From Candidatus Pygmaiobacter gallistercoris (lineage in GTDB: Bacteria > Bacillota > Clostridia > Oscillospirales > Ruminococcaceae), in NCBI GenBank assembly GCA_019113125.1, contig DXIA01000102.1:1-24392 (forward strand): DNA of 24,392 nt, given 5' to 3'. The notes beneath the pieces are model-generated. The model did no database searches. It was not told the origin of the DNA and was given only the letters and a program-made list of their open reading frames with translations. Of this stretch, positions 23,404 to 24,392 are shown in pieces. Position 1 is the stretch's first letter. Each line of letters begins with the position of its first letter. The position numbers and the translations under genes are program-made.

Positions 23404-24228
23404 GTGCAGATCATTGAAATTCACGACCTTGGCACCCCGCAGCTTGCCCCGTTCGCCCGGCTGACCGAGGCACAGCTGCGCAACCGTCTGGAACCCGAAA
23501 TGGGGATCTTCATCGCCGAGAGCCCGAAGGTGATCGCCCGTGCTCTCGAGGCCGGCTGCGAACCGCTCGCCTTTCTGATGGAGGAGAACAAGCTTGGCGG
23601 CCCCGCAGGCGCATTGGCTGCGGGGTGCGGCGACATTCCGGTCTATACCGGTCCCCGCGCGCTGCTCGCCGAGCTGACCGGCTACACCCTGACCCGCGGG
23701 GTGCTCTGCGCGATGCGCCGCCCCGCCCTGCAATCTCCGCAGGTGCTCTGTGCCGGGGCACGCCGGGTCGCGGTGCTCGAGAATATCGTCGACTCGACCA
23801 ACGTCGGCGCGATCTTCCGCTCGGCCGCGGCGCTGCAGATCGACGCGGTGTTGCTGACCCCCTCCTGCTGCGATCCGCTCTGCCGCCGGGCGGTGCGGGT
23901 GAGCATGGGCACCGTCTTTCAGGTGCCCTGGACCCGGCTGGGGGAACGGGCGGAGGACTGGCCCGAGCCCGGCCTTGCGCTGCTGCACGAAATGGGTTTT
24001 TCCACCGTTGCCCTCGCACTGCGGGAGGATGCGGTGCCGATTGACGATCCGGCGCTCTGCGCCGAACCCCGGCTCGCGATCCTGCTCGGAACCGAGGGGG
24101 ACGGCCTGTCCGGCGCAACCATCGCCGCCTGCGACCGAACCGCCCGGATCCCGATGTCCCACGGGGTCGACTCGCTGAATGTCGCCGCCGCGAGCGCCGT
24201 CGCCTTCTGGCAGCTGCGGGCACGATAA
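23404..24228 (+). CDS. TrmH/SpoU-family RNA 2'-O-ribose methyltransferase
   Basis: SpoU enzymes methylate the 2'-OH of a nucleotide in tRNA or rRNA using S-adenosylmethionine bound in a trefoil knot. The 274-residue protein has an N-terminal RNA-binding-like region (about 1-115, including FIAESPKVIARALEAG) and the three knot motifs: motif 1 NVGAIFRSAAAL from Asn133 to Arg139, motif 2 ILLGTEGDGLS (226-236) and motif 3 IPMSHGVDSLNVAAA (249-263). The target nucleotide cannot be told from sequence; both TrmH-like tRNA and RlmB-like rRNA enzymes share this layout. The start is a GTG at 23404 with GGAGGA (23391-23396) 7 bases upstream. It is the last complete gene in the window and appears monocistronic. 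Confidence 0.95.
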   Translation: MQIIEIHDLGTPQLAPFARLTEAQLRNRLEPEMGIFIAESPKVIARALEAGCEPLAFLMEENKLGGPAGALAAGCGDIPVYTGPRALLAELTGYTLTRGVLCAMRRPALQSPQVLCAGARRVAVLENIVDSTNVGAIFRSAAALQIDAVLLTPSCCDPLCRRAVRVSMGTVFQVPWTRLGERAEDWPEPGLALLHEMGFSTVALALREDAVPIDDPALCAEPRLAILLGTEGDGLSGATIAACDRTARIPMSHGVDSLNVAAASAVAFWQLRAR

Positions 24229-24253
24229 CTCATAAAAAAACTCATGAAAAAAA
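24227..24253 (+). repeat. short tandem A-rich direct repeat
   Basis: Two near-identical copies of ACTCAT followed by six or seven A residues lie back to back at the end of the TrmH gene, overlapping its stop codon. On the minus strand the second copy supplies the seven-T run (24253-24247) following the GC-rich arm at 24254-24262. Confidence 0.6.
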
Positions 24254-24262
24254 GGGCCGCTC
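24247..24262 (-). terminator. 3' arm and T-run of a possible minus-strand terminator
   Basis: GAGCGGCCC (minus strand, 24262-24254) followed by TTTTTTT (24253-24247) is the classic 3' half of an intrinsic terminator. Its 5' partner is GGGCCGCTC at 24333-24325, about 60 bases earlier in the transcript. It would end a minus-strand transcript entering from beyond the right edge of the window. Confidence 0.55.
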
Positions 24263-24363
24263 AAGGTGTGGCAGAATAAGAAAACAACGGTTCTGCCGTA
24301 GACTTTTGGCGTAGAAAGCACTCAGAGCGGCCCCCCAAGCCACCAAGGCTTGAGGGGCCGCTC
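24254..24363. other. non-coding structured region with three mutually complementary arms
   Basis: No gene is seen in 24229-24392. It holds three complementary GC-rich arms. Arm C, GGGCCGCTC (24254-24262), can pair with the first nine bases of arm B (24325-24341). Arm B can instead pair over 17 bases, with one mismatch, to arm A (24347-24363). Between C and B lies a separate 7-bp hairpin, GGCAGAA (24270-24276) with TTCTGCC (24291-24297). Read on the minus strand, arm C is followed at once by seven T residues, so the B-C pairing forms a terminator and the A-B pairing would prevent it. The A-B palindrome extends outward with GAAAG/CTTTC across a 5-base internal loop. It could be an attenuator, a plain double terminator, or an intergenic palindromic repeat. 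Confidence 0.6.
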
Positions 24364-24392
24364 TTCGCACTTTCTCCATCCAAAATTCTGGG

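Noticed and set aside
24254..24363. Terminal inverted repeats of an insertion sequence
   Set aside because: The three GC-rich arms are complementary, but no transposase fragment or target-site duplication is visible, and the window ends 29 bases later. An RNA structure or intergenic repeat fits better.

Overview
The window is ordinary-looking, gene-dense chromosome from a GC-rich, low-redundancy genome. The gene set points to an anaerobic, endospore-related member of the Clostridia, probably Oscillospiraceae/Ruminococcaceae-like. The main reasons are a GlgC/GlgD pair, AddAB rather than RecBCD, a two-subunit iron-sulfur fumarase, a SpoIID-type protein, strong GGAGG ribosome binding sites, sigma-A type promoters and many GC-rich intrinsic terminators. 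The taxon is an inference; no rRNA or other marker is present. No tRNA, CRISPR array, insertion sequence or prophage gene was seen. The very high GC produces long antisense open frames, which were discarded.

Layout. 1-5270 (+): a glycogen synthesis operon, glgB (5' end cut off by the window), glgC, glgD, glgA, ending in a strong terminator. 5378-6679 (-): a convergent NCS2/AzgA-type purine permease, preceded by a well-preserved guanine-class purine riboswitch and an intrinsic terminator. 7174-9410 (+): a small unrecognised protein with a nuclease-like motif and a winged-helix-like tail, overlapping the alpha subunit gene of a class I fumarase, followed by the beta subunit gene. 9467-16250 (-): addB-addA, the double-strand-break repair helicase-nuclease. 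16352-18543 (-): citrate synthase translationally coupled to a polytopic membrane protein of unknown function. 18673-19701 (+): a SpoIID-like cell-wall enzyme. 19745-21823 (-): a YhhN/TMEM86-family membrane protein followed closely by a class-3-type aldehyde dehydrogenase. 21905-23275 (-): a MATE exporter. 23404-24228 (+): a TrmH/SpoU RNA methyltransferase. 24229-24392: non-coding sequence with three mutually complementary arms.

How the genes work together. GlgC/GlgD make ADP-glucose, GlgA polymerises it and GlgB branches the chain. The permease is probably shut off when guanine or hypoxanthine is plentiful. The most interesting unit is the YhhN-aldehyde dehydrogenase pair. Characterised YhhN-family enzymes hydrolyse lysoplasmalogen to a fatty aldehyde, and class 3 aldehyde dehydrogenases oxidise fatty aldehydes. 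The pair has its own promoter and a 15-base gap, so it reads as a candidate plasmalogen-breakdown and aldehyde-clearance operon. A second theme is compactness: the addB and yhhN promoters both overlap the terminator of the gene upstream.
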